Shown here: positions 17,574 to 27,264 of the stretch, one piece after another
How the letters are laid out: each line of letters begins with the position of its first letter
Numbering within the stretch: the stretch's first letter is position 1
Origin: Actinomycetes bacterium
GTDB taxonomy: Bacteria > Actinomycetota > Acidimicrobiia > Acidimicrobiales > Ilumatobacteraceae
DNA: 64,000 nucleotides
Assembly (NCBI GenBank): GCA_029782355.1
Contig: JAKOUY010000037.1
Coordinates: forward strand, 248,001-312,000
Direction: 5' to 3'
Notes under the pieces: generated by a model
Database searches by the model: none
Told to the model about the DNA's origin: nothing
Seen by the model: the letters and a program-made list of their open reading frames with translations, nothing else
Position numbers and translations under genes: made by a program

Positions 17574-17579
17574 ACCGTA
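17574..17579 (-). promoter_or_regulatory. -10 box of the nitroreductase gene, leaderless layout
   Basis: TACGGT on the minus strand with 8 bases to the ATG at 17565. Confidence 0.45.
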
Positions 17580-17618
17580 CTGCACCCCAGGCGGCCGAAC
17601 TCGACGTCGCCCGAATAA

Positions 17619-17635
17619 CGTGTCAGACTGTAACG
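17619..17635. promoter_or_regulatory. Imperfect palindrome at the TetR gene start, candidate operator
   Basis: A 17-base site with the symmetric pattern CGT-NN-CAG-A-CTG-NN-ACG ends two bases before the TetR ATG. Its position between the divergent nitroreductase and TetR genes fits an autoregulatory TetR operator. Confidence 0.45.
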
Positions 17636-17637
17636 AT

Positions 17638-18249
17638 ATGACTGCACGCGTGGTGAGCTTTCCGGGCCGTCCAAGAGACCCGTCCATCGACGCCGCAGTG
17701 CGTCGGGCGGTGCTGGATCTGCTGGGCGAAGTGGGGTACGCCCGCACCACGGTGGACGAGGTCGCCCGGCGGGCCAACGTCGGCCGCCCCGCCGTCTACC
17801 GGCGCTGGCAGAGCAAGGCCCATCTGGTGCTGGACGTCCTGTTCGAGGTCGACATGGCTCCACAGATACGCCGCAGCGGGGACGTACGCGCTGACCTGGT
17901 CGAGCTCATCCAAGGTGTGGTCCGCTCCTTCCGCCGCCCACCGGCGCGCTCCGCGCTGCCCGGGTTGCTCACCGACCTCGGCGACCCGCGCGAACGCGCA
18001 GGCATTCTCGGACACCTCGAGCGCAGCCTCGGCGAGCAACTGCTGGAGATCCTGGGCGCGCCAACGACGTCGGTCGGGGTGGCGGTCGACCCGCAGCTGC
18101 TCGTGGACGTGCTGGTGGGAACGGTGTTCAACCGGGTCATCGCCCGCGGCGGGTCGGTGAGGGGCTTCGCCGGGCAGCTGGCCGATGTCATCATCGCTGC
18201 GGCGGGCCCCGGCGCCCCGGCCGCCTCACCCGACAGGAGCGCTCGATGA
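17638..18249 (+). CDS. TetR/AcrR family transcriptional regulator
   Basis: A 203-residue repressor-type protein. Residues about 20-65 form the TetR DNA-binding domain: IDAAVRRAVLDLLGEVGYARTT leads into the helix-turn-helix VDEVARRANVGRPAVYRRW, with the usual SKAHLV after it. The remaining two thirds are the ligand-binding/dimerisation region and give no clue to the effector. The ATG at 17638 directly follows the candidate operator. The gene overlaps the acyl-CoA dehydrogenase-like gene by ATGA, so regulator, flavoprotein and short-chain dehydrogenase form one operon, and the likely ligand is a substrate or product of those enzymes. Confidence 0.9.
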   Translation: MTARVVSFPGRPRDPSIDAAVRRAVLDLLGEVGYARTTVDEVARRANVGRPAVYRRWQSKAHLVLDVLFEVDMAPQIRRSGDVRADLVELIQGVVRSFRRPPARSALPGLLTDLGDPRERAGILGHLERSLGEQLLEILGAPTTSVGVAVDPQLLVDVLVGTVFNRVIARGGSVRGFAGQLADVIIAAAGPGAPAASPDRSAR

Positions 18250-19427
18250 TCCCGGATGAGTCGGCCAACGCCCCGCTCGACGGTGTGGCCCTGGTGCGCG
18301 AGATGGCCGAGCTGGTGCTCGCCGAGGCGCCCGCCACGGAGCGGGCTCGAACGCTGAGTGCCCCGCTGGTGCAGGCGATGTTCTCGACCGGGCTGGCCCA
18401 GTACATGAATCCCGCCGAGGCCGGCGGTGCCGAGCCGGACGCCGCCGGAATGATCGAGACGTGGCTGGAGGCAGCCGCCCTGGACGGCTCGTTCGGCTGG
18501 ACCTGCCTGGCCAACCTGTCCTCCACGGCGGCAGCCGCGGCCTACCTCCCGGCCGGGGGATTCACCGAGATCTTCGGCAACGGCCCGGCAGTGGTCGGTG
18601 GCCAGTACGCCCCCAACGGGCGGTCGACCACCGTCCCCGGCGGCATCCGCTTGACCGGCGAGTGGAACTTCGGCTCCGGCACGGGACATGCGGCCTACAT
18701 CGCAGCCGGGTATCTGGCCGAGCCCGGGGCGGATGGCGCCGCTCCCCAGGGCTACGACCTGTTACGGGTGGCGTTCGTGCCCCGCGCCGAGGTCACCTTC
18801 ACCGACGGTTGGCACGTCCAGGGCCTGCGTGGCACAGGCTCGTTCGACTACCGGATGACCGACGTGTTCGTCCCCGCCGAGCGAACCTTCCCGTTGCTCA
18901 CTCGCCAGCCCCAGCGGGGCCGGTCCACCGTGTTCCGGATGGGGCTCCTGCCCATCACCGCGGCCGGACACGCGGCCTGGGCGCTCGGCGTCAGCCGAAG
19001 CATGCTGGACGACGTCGAGGCCTTGGCTGCGTCGCGGGTGCGCATGGGCGACAGCACCACACTGGCGCATCGCACGACCTTCCAACGTGGAATCGCCGAG
19101 CACCGCATGCGGTGGCGAGCCGCCCACCTGCTGGTCCACGACACCTTTGCCCACGCCCAGCATGCGGTCGAGTCGGCGGACGGGTTCGCCCCGCGCCATC
19201 GCGCGGACGTCCGGGCGGCTGCGGTGTTCGCCACGGACGCGGCGCGCCAGATCGCCGAATGGGCTCACCTCGCCGCCGGCACTGCCGCCATCCGCGAGGG
19301 GAGCCGGCTGGAGCGGGCGTTTCGTGACGTCTACACCGGGACCCAGCACGTGTTCATCAACGACAAGGTCGCCATCGAGGCGGCCCAGATCTGGCTCGGG
19401 ATCGTCGACGATCACCCGGGCCTCTAG
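18246..19427 (+). CDS. Acyl-CoA dehydrogenase-family flavoprotein (possible flavin-dependent monooxygenase)
   Basis: The 393-residue protein has the three-domain acyl-CoA dehydrogenase fold: helical N-terminus with a GGAEPD segment, a central beta-domain with GSFGWTCLANLSSTAA and the LTGEWNFGSGTGHA block, and a C-terminal helical bundle. WNFGSG and DGWHVQGLRGTGSFDYRMTDVFVP are more like the HsaA/pigment-type two-component monooxygenases than classical dehydrogenases, and I do not see the catalytic glutamate context of true acyl-CoA dehydrogenases. It may therefore use free reduced flavin to hydroxylate an aromatic or steroid-like substrate. It overlaps the TetR gene by four bases and lies 12 bases before the short-chain dehydrogenase gene. 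Exact reaction unknown. Confidence 0.75.
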   Translation: MIPDESANAPLDGVALVREMAELVLAEAPATERARTLSAPLVQAMFSTGLAQYMNPAEAGGAEPDAAGMIETWLEAAALDGSFGWTCLANLSSTAAAAAYLPAGGFTEIFGNGPAVVGGQYAPNGRSTTVPGGIRLTGEWNFGSGTGHAAYIAAGYLAEPGADGAAPQGYDLLRVAFVPRAEVTFTDGWHVQGLRGTGSFDYRMTDVFVPAERTFPLLTRQPQRGRSTVFRMGLLPITAAGHAAWALGVSRSMLDDVEALAASRVRMGDSTTLAHRTTFQRGIAEHRMRWRAAHLLVHDTFAHAQHAVESADGFAPRHRADVRAAAVFATDAARQIAEWAHLAAGTAAIREGSRLERAFRDVYTGTQHVFINDKVAIEAAQIWLGIVDDHPGL

Positions 19428-19439
19428 ACAGGAGCGTGC

Positions 19440-20267
19440 ATGAAGGACTTCCGCGACAAGGTCGTGGTGATCACCGGTGCCGGCAGTGGGATCGGTCGAG
19501 CACTGGCGCTGGGCTTCGCCGCCGAGGGATCACGGGTGGTCGCGGCCGACATCGACGGCTCGGCGGCGCAGGCCACGGCCGCCGAGATTGGCGACGCGGC
19601 GCGTGCCCACCGAGTCGACGTCGCCGACCCGGTTGCGGTGCAGCGCTTGGCCGACGACACCTTCGCCGACCTCGGCCGCGTCGACGTGTTGATCAACAAC
19701 GCCGGGGTGTTCCAGGGCGGCTACATGTGGGACCGCAGCCTGGACGACTGGGCGTGGATCTTCGGAGTGAACGTCTGGGGCATCGTCCATGCGGTGCGCA
19801 GCTTCGTGCCGCGGATGATCGCGCAGGGGAGCGAGGGCCACATCGTCAACACGTCCTCGGTGGCGGCATTCGTCTCGGCGCCGGCGTCCAGCCCGTACGT
19901 GGTGTCGAAGTGCGCGGCATTCTCGCTGAGCGAGTGTCTGGCGCACGACCTTGCCGCGGCGGGATCGTCGATCGGGGTGTCCGTGTTGACGCCGAGCGCC
20001 TTCGACACCGCCATCGCCACCACCTCACGGGTGCGCGGATCCCAGTACGCCACGGACTCCACCCCCGACGGCGCGTTCACCGCCGAGGCGCTGGCCGCGA
20101 TGACCGCGGCGGGACGGCCCGCCGCGGAGGTGGTCGCCCCGGTGCTGGCCGGCATCCGCAGCGGCGAGTTCCTGATCGCCACGAAGCCCAGCTACCACGC
20201 ACAGGTCCGCAGCCGGATGGAAGCGCTCCTGGAACGCCGACTACCGCCCTACGTCACCGTCGACTGA
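19440..20267 (+). CDS. Short-chain dehydrogenase/reductase
   Basis: A 275-residue classical SDR. It has the nucleotide-binding GAGSGIG (residues 13-19), NNAG (86-89), catalytic Ser near 139-140 and YxxxK as Tyr153 and Lys157 (SPYVVSK). AADID after the second strand suggests an NAD-type adenosine pocket. The C-terminal third (FDTAIATTSRVRGSQYATD) is variable and holds the substrate pocket. A GACAGGAG ribosome binding site lies upstream of the ATG at 19440. It is third in the TetR operon and probably acts with the flavoprotein on the same pathway. Its 3' end overlaps the convergent CoxM gene by 19 bases. Confidence 0.88.
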   Translation: MKDFRDKVVVITGAGSGIGRALALGFAAEGSRVVAADIDGSAAQATAAEIGDAARAHRVDVADPVAVQRLADDTFADLGRVDVLINNAGVFQGGYMWDRSLDDWAWIFGVNVWGIVHAVRSFVPRMIAQGSEGHIVNTSSVAAFVSAPASSPYVVSKCAAFSLSECLAHDLAAAGSSIGVSVLTPSAFDTAIATTSRVRGSQYATDSTPDGAFTAEALAAMTAAGRPAAEVVAPVLAGIRSGEFLIATKPSYHAQVRSRMEALLERRLPPYVTVD

Positions 20268-21103
20268 CCGCTGGCGGCTGAGCGGCCCGCTGCCTCCACC
20301 AGGCCGCGGCGGACCATCACCTGGGCCAGGTGGCGGCGGTAGGCGGCGTCGGCGTTGAGGTCCTCGGGCGGCGAGCACCCCTCGGCGGCCACTGCAGCGG
20401 CCTCGGCGGGGGAGGCGCCGCCGGCGACGGCCGACTCCGTGGCGCTGGCCCGCAACGGCTGCATGTCCATGTTGATCAGCGCGACCCGCGGGGTCGGACC
20501 GAGCTGGATGGCGGCCCCGACGATGGCCCAGTCCTGGGCCCGGCGGTTGAACTTCTGGAAGCTCCACCCGGCGCCGGCGGTCTTCGGGATGCGGATCTCG
20601 GTGAGCATCTCGTCGGCGTGCAGGGCCGTGTCCATGAAGCCGTGGAAGAAGTCCTCGGCGGGGATCTCCCGGCTGCCGCCCGGGCCGACCGCAACGAGCA
20701 CGGCGCCGAGGGCCAGCACCGCGGCCGGTAGGTCGGAGGCCGGGTCGCCATGGGCCAACGAACCGCCGATGGTCCCTCGGTGGCGCACCGCCGGATCGCC
20801 GATCTGGGCGGCCACCGCCGCCAGCAGCGGGGCATGCTCGGCCAGGACCGGGCTGGTCTCCAGGTCACGATGGCGGGTCAGTGCCCCGACGGTGACGTGG
20901 GCGCCGTCGTCCCGGACGAACGACCGGTCACGAAGCCGGCCGATGTCCACCAGCACGGCCGGAGCGGCGAGGCGCAGCTTCATCAACGGCAACAGGCTGT
21001 GCCCGCCGGCCAGCAGCTTGGCGTCGTCGCCGTGCTCGACCAGCGCGGCAACGGCCGCCTCGGCCGAGTCGGCGGTGACGAGATCGAACGGGGCAGGGAT
21101 CAC
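20249..21103 (-). CDS. coxM: FAD-binding medium subunit of a xanthine dehydrogenase/CO dehydrogenase-family enzyme (CoxM-like)
   Basis: The 284-residue FAD subunit of a molybdenum hydroxylase passes electrons from the 2Fe-2S subunit to an acceptor. It starts [21 protein letters not shown], has the FAD pyrophosphate loop AKLLAGGHSLLPLMKLRLAAP and the second FAD motif TIGGSLAHGDPASDLPA, plus the C-terminal ALINMDMQPLRA domain. The GTG at 21103 overlaps the CoxL stop (GTGA), so upstream in-frame codons are not part of the protein. It is last in a coxS-coxL-coxM operon, an order different from the coxM-coxS-coxL of classical CO dehydrogenase. All expected FAD motifs are intact. Confidence 0.88.
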   Translation of the reverse strand: MIPAPFDLVTADSAEAAVAALVEHGDDAKLLAGGHSLLPLMKLRLAAPAVLVDIGRLRDRSFVRDDGAHVTVGALTRHRDLETSPVLAEHAPLLAAVAAQIGDPAVRHRGTIGGSLAHGDPASDLPAAVLALGAVLVAVGPGGSREIPAEDFFHGFMDTALHADEMLTEIRIPKTAGAGWSFQKFNRRAQDWAIVGAAIQLGPTPRVALINMDMQPLRASATESAVAGGASPAEAAAVAAEGCSPPEDLNADAAYRRHLAQVMVRRGLVEAAGRSAASGQSTVT

Positions 21104-23478
21104 GAGGCACCTCCCGTCGTGGCCCGGGCGGACTCGACGGCCCGCCACACGGTCTGGGGACTGGCGGGCATGGGCAGGTCGGCGATGCCGAAGGGACTCA
21201 ACGCGTCGCAGATCGCGTTCATCACCGCTGCGGCCGAGCCGATGGTCCCGGCCTCGCCGACGCCCTTGACCCCCAGCGGGTTGCTGGTGCTCGGCGTCAC
21301 CGTCGAGTCGGTGCGGATGCTGGGGACCTCGGCGGCCGAGGGCACCAGGTAGTCCATCAGGGACGGGTTCTTGATGATCCCGTCCTCGTCGTAGTGCACG
21401 CCCTCCCACAGGGCTTGGGCGACCCCCTGGACGATGCCGCCGTGGACCTGGCCCTCGACGATCAGCGGGTTGATCTGCGTGCCACAGTCGTCCACCGCCG
21501 TGTACCCGACGAGCCGGACCCCGCCGGTCTCGGTGTCCACCTCCACCACGGCCACATGGGTGCCGAACGGGAAGGCGAAGTTCGGCGGGTCGAAGGTGAC
21601 CTGCTCCTGCAGGTTGGGCTCGACGCCGTCGGGCAGGTTGTGGGCGGTGAAGGCGGCGAACGCCACGGCCTGGATCGGGGTCGATGCCGCCGGCGTGCCG
21701 GCCACGCTGAACGCCCCGTTCTCGAAGACCAGGTCGTCGACGTTGGCCTCCATCAGGTGGGCGGCGATCACCTTGGCCTTGTCGACCACCTTGTCACAGG
21801 CCATCGAGATGGCCACCCCGCCGACCGCCAGCGAGCGGGACCCGTAGGTGTCGAGTCCCAGCGGGCTGATCGCCGTGTCGCTGTGCAGCACCGTGACGTC
21901 GGCCGGGTCGATGCCGAGCTTGTCGGCGACGATCTGCGACCAGGTGGTCTCGTGTCCCTGCCCGTGCGGGGTGCTGCCGGAGACCACCTCGACCTTGCCG
22001 GTGGGCAGCATCCGCACCACAGCGTGCTCCCACCCGCCCGCCCCGTAGTTGAGCCCGCCGAGCGCCCGGCTGGGGGCCAGCCCGCAGATCTCCACGTAGG
22101 TGCACAGGCCGATGCCGAGCTGCACAGGTTCGCCGGCCGCCCGGCGCCGCTGCTGCTCGGCGCGCAGGCCGTCGTAGTCGGCCAGCTCTAGCGCCCGGTC
22201 CAGGTTGGGTCCGTAGTGCCCGCTGTCGAAGACCAGGGTGGAGGCCACCGTCAGGTTCTCGAACCGATCGCCGCCACCGAGGAAGTTGCGCCGGCGGATC
22301 TCGTCCGGGCCGACCCCGACCTCGGCCGCCAGCAGGTCCATGGCCCGTTCGATGGCATAGCTGGCCTCCGGGCGGCCGGCGCCGCGGTAGGCGTCGGTCG
22401 GCGTGAGGTTGGTGAACCACCCGTCGCAGGTGAAACCGAACGCCGGCACGTCGTACACACCGGTGTACAGGAAGCTCCCGAGCAGCGGCACGCCAGGGGT
22501 GATCAGCATCATGTAGGCGCCCATGTCGGCATCGATGTGCACCCGGCAGCCGAGCAGCTTGCCGCCGGCGTCGGCAGCCAGCTCGATCCGCTGGTGCTGG
22601 CCACGACCCTGGTGGGTCGAACCGGCCGCTTCCGTGCGGCTCTCCGTCCAGCGCACCGGCCGGCCCAACCGGTGGGCGAGGGCAACGGCGAGCATCTCGT
22701 CGGGGTTGATGTTCAGCTTGGCGCCGAAGCCGCCGCCCACCGACGGGGCGACCACCCGGATCTTGGCCTCGCTGATGCCGGTGGTGGCGGCCACCATGAC
22801 CTTGAGGATGTGCGGCACCTGGGTGGAGCTGTACAGCGTGATGTCCCCGCCATACGGCGAGGGAACCGCCAGCACCCCGCGGGGCTCCATGGCCGCGGGG
22901 ATCAGTCGCTGCTGGACGAACTCGGCCGTCACCGTGTGGGCGGCGTTGGCGAAGGCCGCCTCCAGGGCGTCGGGATCCGGGACCAGTGGCCAGTGGTAGG
23001 CGTGATTGGTCGACAGCGACGAGTGGGCGACGGCCGCGCCGGCCATCGCCGCGTCGAGGTTGGGCACGGCCGCCAACTCGGCGTAGTCGACGACCACCGC
23101 CTCGGCGGCGTCGGCGGCCCGGTAGCGGCTGTCGGCCAGCACCACGGCGACGATCTCCCCGAGGTGATGGACCTCGTCGACGGCGGTGGGGTAGTGGGCC
23201 GGGTTGGCCATGTCCGGGGTGACCACCCAGGCGCACGGCAGCGGGGCGCCCCACAGACCCATCTCCTGCAGGTCGGCGCCGGTGTACACGGCGAAGACGC
23301 CGTCCATCGCCTCGGCGGCCGAGGTGTCGATGGCGGCGATGGTGGCGTGGGCGACCGTGGCCCGGACCATGCCCATCCACAGCTGGCCGGGCACCTGGAT
23401 GTCGTCGACGTACTTGGCCTCACCCGTGAGCAGGCGCGGATCCTCGCGCCGCTTCATCGGGGTTCCGATGGCGCTCAT
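21100..23478 (-). CDS. coxL: Molybdopterin-binding large subunit, form II CoxL / aldehyde oxidase family
   Basis: The 792-residue catalytic subunit of a molybdenum hydroxylase. It begins [21 protein letters not shown], a family hallmark, and carries [10 protein letters not shown], the active-site loop [35 protein letters not shown] and the terminal [17 protein letters not shown] with the catalytic glutamate. AYRGAGR is the form II signature; true form I CO dehydrogenases have AYxCSFR with the copper-binding cysteine, so this enzyme should not be called a CO dehydrogenase on sequence alone. Likely substrates are aldehydes, purines or other N-heterocycles. It overlaps coxS (ATGA) upstream and coxM (GTGA) downstream. 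No XdhC/CoxF-type maturation gene lies next to it. Confidence 0.9.
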   Translation of the reverse strand: MSAIGTPMKRREDPRLLTGEAKYVDDIQVPGQLWMGMVRATVAHATIAAIDTSAAEAMDGVFAVYTGADLQEMGLWGAPLPCAWVVTPDMANPAHYPTAVDEVHHLGEIVAVVLADSRYRAADAAEAVVVDYAELAAVPNLDAAMAGAAVAHSSLSTNHAYHWPLVPDPDALEAAFANAAHTVTAEFVQQRLIPAAMEPRGVLAVPSPYGGDITLYSSTQVPHILKVMVAATTGISEAKIRVVAPSVGGGFGAKLNINPDEMLAVALAHRLGRPVRWTESRTEAAGSTHQGRGQHQRIELAADAGGKLLGCRVHIDADMGAYMMLITPGVPLLGSFLYTGVYDVPAFGFTCDGWFTNLTPTDAYRGAGRPEASYAIERAMDLLAAEVGVGPDEIRRRNFLGGGDRFENLTVASTLVFDSGHYGPNLDRALELADYDGLRAEQQRRRAAGEPVQLGIGLCTYVEICGLAPSRALGGLNYGAGGWEHAVVRMLPTGKVEVVSGSTPHGQGHETTWSQIVADKLGIDPADVTVLHSDTAISPLGLDTYGSRSLAVGGVAISMACDKVVDKAKVIAAHLMEANVDDLVFENGAFSVAGTPAASTPIQAVAFAAFTAHNLPDGVEPNLQEQVTFDPPNFAFPFGTHVAVVEVDTETGGVRLVGYTAVDDCGTQINPLIVEGQVHGGIVQGVAQALWEGVHYDEDGIIKNPSLMDYLVPSAAEVPSIRTDSTVTPSTSNPLGVKGVGEAGTIGSAAAVMNAICDALSPFGIADLPMPASPQTVWRAVESARATTGGAS

Positions 23479-23936
23479 GCCCCGCCTCCGGCGCAGGCCA
23501 GCACGGCCTTGACGATGTTGTGGTAGCCGGTGCAGCGGCACAGGTTGCCCTCCAGACCGAGGCGAACCTCGTCCTCGGTCGGGTTGGGGTGCTCGCGCAG
23601 CAGCGAGGTCGCCGCCATGACCATGCCCGGCGTGCAGAACCCGCACTGCAGGCCGTGGCAGTCCATGAACGCCTGCTGCATGGGATGTAGCCCGTCGGCG
23701 GTGGCCAGGCCTTCGATGGTGGTCACCTCGGCGCCCGCCACCTGGGCGGCCAGCACGGTGCACGACTTCACCGCCTCACCGTCGACGTGCACCGTGCAGG
23801 CGCCGCACGACGAGGTGTCACAGCCGATGTTGGTGCCGGTGAGCCCCAACGAGTCCCGCAGGTAGTGCACGAGCAGCGTTCGCGGCTCGACCTCTGCGGC
23901 GCGAGGCTGACCATTGACGGTCATCTGGACCTTCAC
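23475..23936 (-). CDS. coxS: [2Fe-2S] small subunit of the molybdenum hydroxylase (CoxS-like)
   Basis: The 153-residue iron-sulfur subunit carries two [2Fe-2S] clusters: a plant-ferredoxin type site [16 protein letters not shown] plus a further Cys in VKSC, and a second helical site with [11 protein letters not shown] and GNLCRCTGY. All eight cysteines are present. Start: the GTG at 23936 ([12 protein letters not shown]) has GGGGGA five bases upstream and is preferred to the ATG at 23924. It is the first gene of the coxS-L-M operon; a candidate -10 box lies about 75 bases upstream and a palindrome overlaps the -35 region. Length and motif order are normal. Confidence 0.9.
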   Translation of the reverse strand: MKVQMTVNGQPRAAEVEPRTLLVHYLRDSLGLTGTNIGCDTSSCGACTVHVDGEAVKSCTVLAAQVAGAEVTTIEGLATADGLHPMQQAFMDCHGLQCGFCTPGMVMAATSLLREHPNPTEDEVRLGLEGNLCRCTGYHNIVKAVLACAGGGA

Positions 23937-24010
23937 GAGATCCCCCTGGTGTTCGTGCCGCGACAGGCGCCGCAGCGGAGTCGACTGGTGTCTGGCTCTC
24001 CCCGGCGCCG

Positions 24011-24016
24011 ACACTA
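24011..24016 (-). promoter_or_regulatory. Possible -10 box of the coxS operon
   Basis: TAGTGT on the minus strand, which would give a leader of about 65-70 bases before the coxS GTG. Confidence 0.35.
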
Positions 24017-24035
24017 CCCCCGTTCCTCCGCGAGG

Positions 24036-24050
24036 TTGACACACGTCACA
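24036..24050. promoter_or_regulatory. Dyad upstream of coxS, candidate operator
   Basis: TTGACACACGTCACA contains TGAC-ACAC-GTCA, an eight-base dyad with a 4-base centre, at the -35 position of the proposed coxS promoter. The rest of the 275-base spacer between coxS and the Liv-fusion gene holds nothing else I recognise. Confidence 0.3.
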
Positions 24051-24211
24051 CCCCGACGCCCTCGTTTGACTCGCCCGCACGGCGCGAACTTGGCAGAATT
24101 GCCGGGCGGTGCGACGGCGGACGGCGGCTGCAAGGCTTCCGTGCGCACGTCCTCCTGCCTGTCGAGTTCCCGCCGGATGCCCGCCCGGCGGGGACTCCAG
24201 GCCATGCTCGC

Positions 24212-27200
24212 TCAGGCCGGGGAGGTCTCCCCGAAGTACAGCTCGGTGAGGTCCCGCCCGGCCAGCTCGGCCGGCGTGCCGTCCCAGCGGACCCGACCGC
24301 CGGTCATCAGCACGACCCGCGAGGCGACGTGCTCGACCGTGGCGGCGAACTGCTCGACGAGCAGGATGGCCACCCCCTCGGAGGCGATCTGAGCGACGTG
24401 GTGGTACAGCTCGGCCACGATCATCGGGGCCAGGCCCATGGACAGCTCGTCGAGCAGCAGGACCTTCGGGCGCCCGACGAGCGCGCGGGCCAGCGCCAGC
24501 ATCTGCTGCTCACCGCCCGACATCGTGCCGGCCAGCTGCTGGCGGCGCTCCCCGAGGCGCGGGAACCGCTGGTAGGCGATCTCCTCCACCTCCTCCAGCC
24601 GGCTCGATCCGTACGTGGCCATCCACAGGTTCTCGCGCACCGTCAGGTTGGGGAACACGCCGCGGCCTTCGGGGATCGTGCACATGCCCGAGCGCACCAG
24701 CCGACGCGGTGTCACGGTGGAGACGTCGTGGCCGTCGAACCACCGGCTGCCGCGCAGCAGCGGCAACTGGGCGCACGCCGCCCGGATCAGGGTGGTCTTG
24801 CCGGCGCCGTTCGGGCCGAGGATGGCCAGCACGTCGCCGTGGCCGAGGGACAGGTTCACCCCGTGGAGCACCTCGATCGCCCCGTATCCGGCCACGGCGT
24901 CGTCGAGGGCCAGGAGCGCCGAACGGTCCGCCGGAGCGCTGGGTGAGGTGGTGATCGAGCCAGCCGTCGCCGGGACCTCCGCGGGCGGCAGTGCCCGACC
25001 CGCGTCGGCCGTCGCCGGCGCCGATGCCGCCGGCGACGGGTGGGCGGGCGCAGCGCGGCCGGCCACGAGCCGCCCGGCGACGACGATGACCACGGCCAGC
25101 GCGGCGATGATGGCGACCAACCGCCAGCCGCTGGTGTGGATCACCGTGCGCCAGTGGACCAGCGCGGCGACCGCCACGCCGGCAGCCAGCACGACCAGCA
25201 GCGCGCCGCGGCGCGGCGTGGACCGATCGGCGATCGCCGGCAGCAGCGGGACGACACCGAGCAGCCACATCGCCAGGGCGGCGACGAACGACCAGCGCTG
25301 GACGAGACCACCGGTGGTCAGGGCCCACAGGGCGACCGGCCCGGCGAAGGCCACGGCGATCAGGTCCCAGCGGCCGATCAGACCACGGAACCCCGCCGAG
25401 CTGTCCTCGGCGACACCCGCCGGGCTGCGTCCGAGGGTGATGCCGATGGTGCCCGGCAGCACCTGGAGGATGTTCTTCACCAGCTTGGAGCCGACGATGC
25501 CGCTCAGCGCGCTGTTCCCGCCGAGCAGGAAGCCGCCGAACAGGGCGCCGGACACCGCGGCCACGCCGCCGAGCACGGTCAGCATGACGACCGGGAGGCT
25601 CTGGAGGAAGTCGTACTGCTGGGGGCTGACCTTGGTGCCGGCCAGCGCGCCCGAGCAGGCGGCGATGGCGGCCGAGATGGCGAAGGCGGCCACCTTGGTG
25701 ACGGTCACGTTCATCCCCAGGGTGGCCGACGCGGCCGGCGAGTCCTTCAGGGCGATCAGCCGCCGTCCGAGCCGGCTGCGGCGCACCGCCACCACGGCCA
25801 GCCCGAGCACGCAGAACGCCACGGCCAGCAGGATCAGCCGTGAGCGCGGCGAGCCGATGTGCACGCCCGGGATCTTCAGCGGCGGGACGGCGATGTTGCC
25901 GGAGTAGAACGTCTCCTTCTGGTTGAACACCAGCTTGGTGACCAGGACGGCGAACGCTGCGGTGGACAGCGCCAGGTAGACCCCGGACAGACGCAGTGCC
26001 GGCAGGGCCACCAGCGCGCCCACGGCGCCGATGATCAGCATGGTGAGCAGCAGACTGCCCAGGTTGCCGTGCCCGGGGACCTTGGCCATGGCGATGGCCC
26101 CGAGTCCGGCGAAGGTCAGCGGGGCCAGCGACACCTGTCCGGCGTAGCCGGTGAGCGGGACGAGCGACAGGGCGGCGATGGCCAGGATCAGGGCGTTGAT
26201 GAACAGCAGCTGGTTCGGTCGGGTGAGCATGCCCGACACCGCCACGGTGAACCCGACGAGCGCAGCCACGCCGACCAGCGCCGTCGACCAGCGCGGTTCA
26301 CGGTGCTGCTCGCGCAGGCGGACCACGCCGGTGCGCAGCCGGGCCACCGGCATCATCACCAGGGCGATGAACAGCACCAGGGTGGGGATCGCCGGGCGCA
26401 GCCCCGCCAGGCTGAAGCCGAGGAAGGTCTTCGGGAAGTGCTTGGCGTCGGAGTACGTCAGGTAGTACGAGTCGAGCAGACCCAGCAGCAGGGCACCGGC
26501 GAACGTGCGCGGCAGGCTGCGCAGCCGACCGATGATGGCCGCGGCGTAGGCGTTGATCGTCAACATCACCAGCGGTTCGACCTGCAGACCCTGCTCACCG
26601 GCCAGCAGGATCCCGGCCAGGCCGGCCAGGGCCGCGCTGACGGCCCAGGCCATGCCGGCGACCCGGTCGGGGTTGGCGCCGTTCAGCTCGCTGAGGTTGC
26701 GATCGTCGACCACGGCGCGCATCGCCACCCCCGACCGGCTGCGGTACATCAGCAGCCGCAGGAAGATCGCCACGACGATGGCGCAGCCCATGGTGATCAA
26801 CTTGTGGTAGGCGACGTTGATCCCGCCGATCGACAGCTGGTGGCCCTCGAAGAACCGCTGCATCGCCGGCCCCTGCTTGTCCGCCGGCCACAGCCAGTTG
26901 ACCAAGCCCATGATGGCGGCGAACAGGGCCACGGTGACCGACAGGCGGACGACCTCGGTGGTGTCGCGCAGGCCGCGCATGATGAACCGTTCGACGAACC
27001 ACCCGTACGCCGGGCAGCACACGCCGAGGACGAACAGCAGCGCCAGCCACGTCGGCCAGTGCCAGATGTAGTGGAACTGCCAGTAGGTGAACGCGGCCAG
27101 CACGCCGGTGGCCCCGTGCGACAGGTTGAACAAGCCGCTCGTCGTGTAGGTGACCACCAGGCCGCTGGCGATCACCGCGTAGATCGCGCCGGTACTGATC

Positions 27201-27253
27201 CCGATGATCGTGGCGATGAGCAGTTTGTCGACGTTGAAGGCCAGCACCGCCAT
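24212..27253 (-). CDS. Single-chain branched-chain amino acid-type ABC transporter: LivH-LivM permeases fused to LivF ATPase
   Basis: One uninterrupted 1013-residue frame contains three normally separate subunits. Residues about 1-300 are a LivH-type permease ([49 protein letters not shown]). Residues about 320-690 are a LivM-type permease ([56 protein letters not shown]), then extra helices and an Ala/Pro linker. Residues about 780-1013 are a LivF ATPase: Walker [26 protein letters not shown], signature [15 protein letters not shown], Walker [16 protein letters not shown] partner LivG ATPase is at 36112..36816. No LivJ/K binding protein is present in the window. It is 11 bases downstream of the HAD-PlsC gene in a lipid operon, so its cargo may be a lipid or acyl compound rather than leucine; that is inference. 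Confidence 0.9.
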   Translation of the reverse strand: MAVLAFNVDKLLIATIIGISTGAIYAVIASGLVVTYTTSGLFNLSHGATGVLAAFTYWQFHYIWHWPTWLALLFVLGVCCPAYGWFVERFIMRGLRDTTEVVRLSVTVALFAAIMGLVNWLWPADKQGPAMQRFFEGHQLSIGGINVAYHKLITMGCAIVVAIFLRLLMYRSRSGVAMRAVVDDRNLSELNGANPDRVAGMAWAVSAALAGLAGILLAGEQGLQVEPLVMLTINAYAAAIIGRLRSLPRTFAGALLLGLLDSYYLTYSDAKHFPKTFLGFSLAGLRPAIPTLVLFIALVMMPVARLRTGVVRLREQHREPRWSTALVGVAALVGFTVAVSGMLTRPNQLLFINALILAIAALSLVPLTGYAGQVSLAPLTFAGLGAIAMAKVPGHGNLGSLLLTMLIIGAVGALVALPALRLSGVYLALSTAAFAVLVTKLVFNQKETFYSGNIAVPPLKIPGVHIGSPRSRLILLAVAFCVLGLAVVAVRRSRLGRRLIALKDSPAASATLGMNVTVTKVAAFAISAAIAACSGALAGTKVSPQQYDFLQSLPVVMLTVLGGVAAVSGALFGGFLLGGNSALSGIVGSKLVKNILQVLPGTIGITLGRSPAGVAEDSSAGFRGLIGRWDLIAVAFAGPVALWALTTGGLVQRWSFVAALAMWLLGVVPLLPAIADRSTPRRGALLVVLAAGVAVAALVHWRTVIHTSGWRLVAIIAALAVVIVVAGRLVAGRAAPAHPSPAASAPATADAGRALPPAEVPATAGSITTSPSAPADRSALLALDDAVAGYGAIEVLHGVNLSLGHGDVLAILGPNGAGKTTLIRAACAQLPLLRGSRWFDGHDVSTVTPRRLVRSGMCTIPEGRGVFPNLTVRENLWMATYGSSRLEEVEEIAYQRFPRLGERRQQLAGTMSGGEQQMLALARALVGRPKVLLLDELSMGLAPMIVAELYHHVAQIASEGVAILLVEQFAATVEHVASRVVLMTGGRVRWDGTPAELAGRDLTELYFGETSPA

Positions 27254-27264
27254 GTGGTTCGACC

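Noticed and set aside
21100-23936. Calling the molybdenum hydroxylase a CO dehydrogenase
   Set aside because: The active-site loop AYRGAGR is the form II type.
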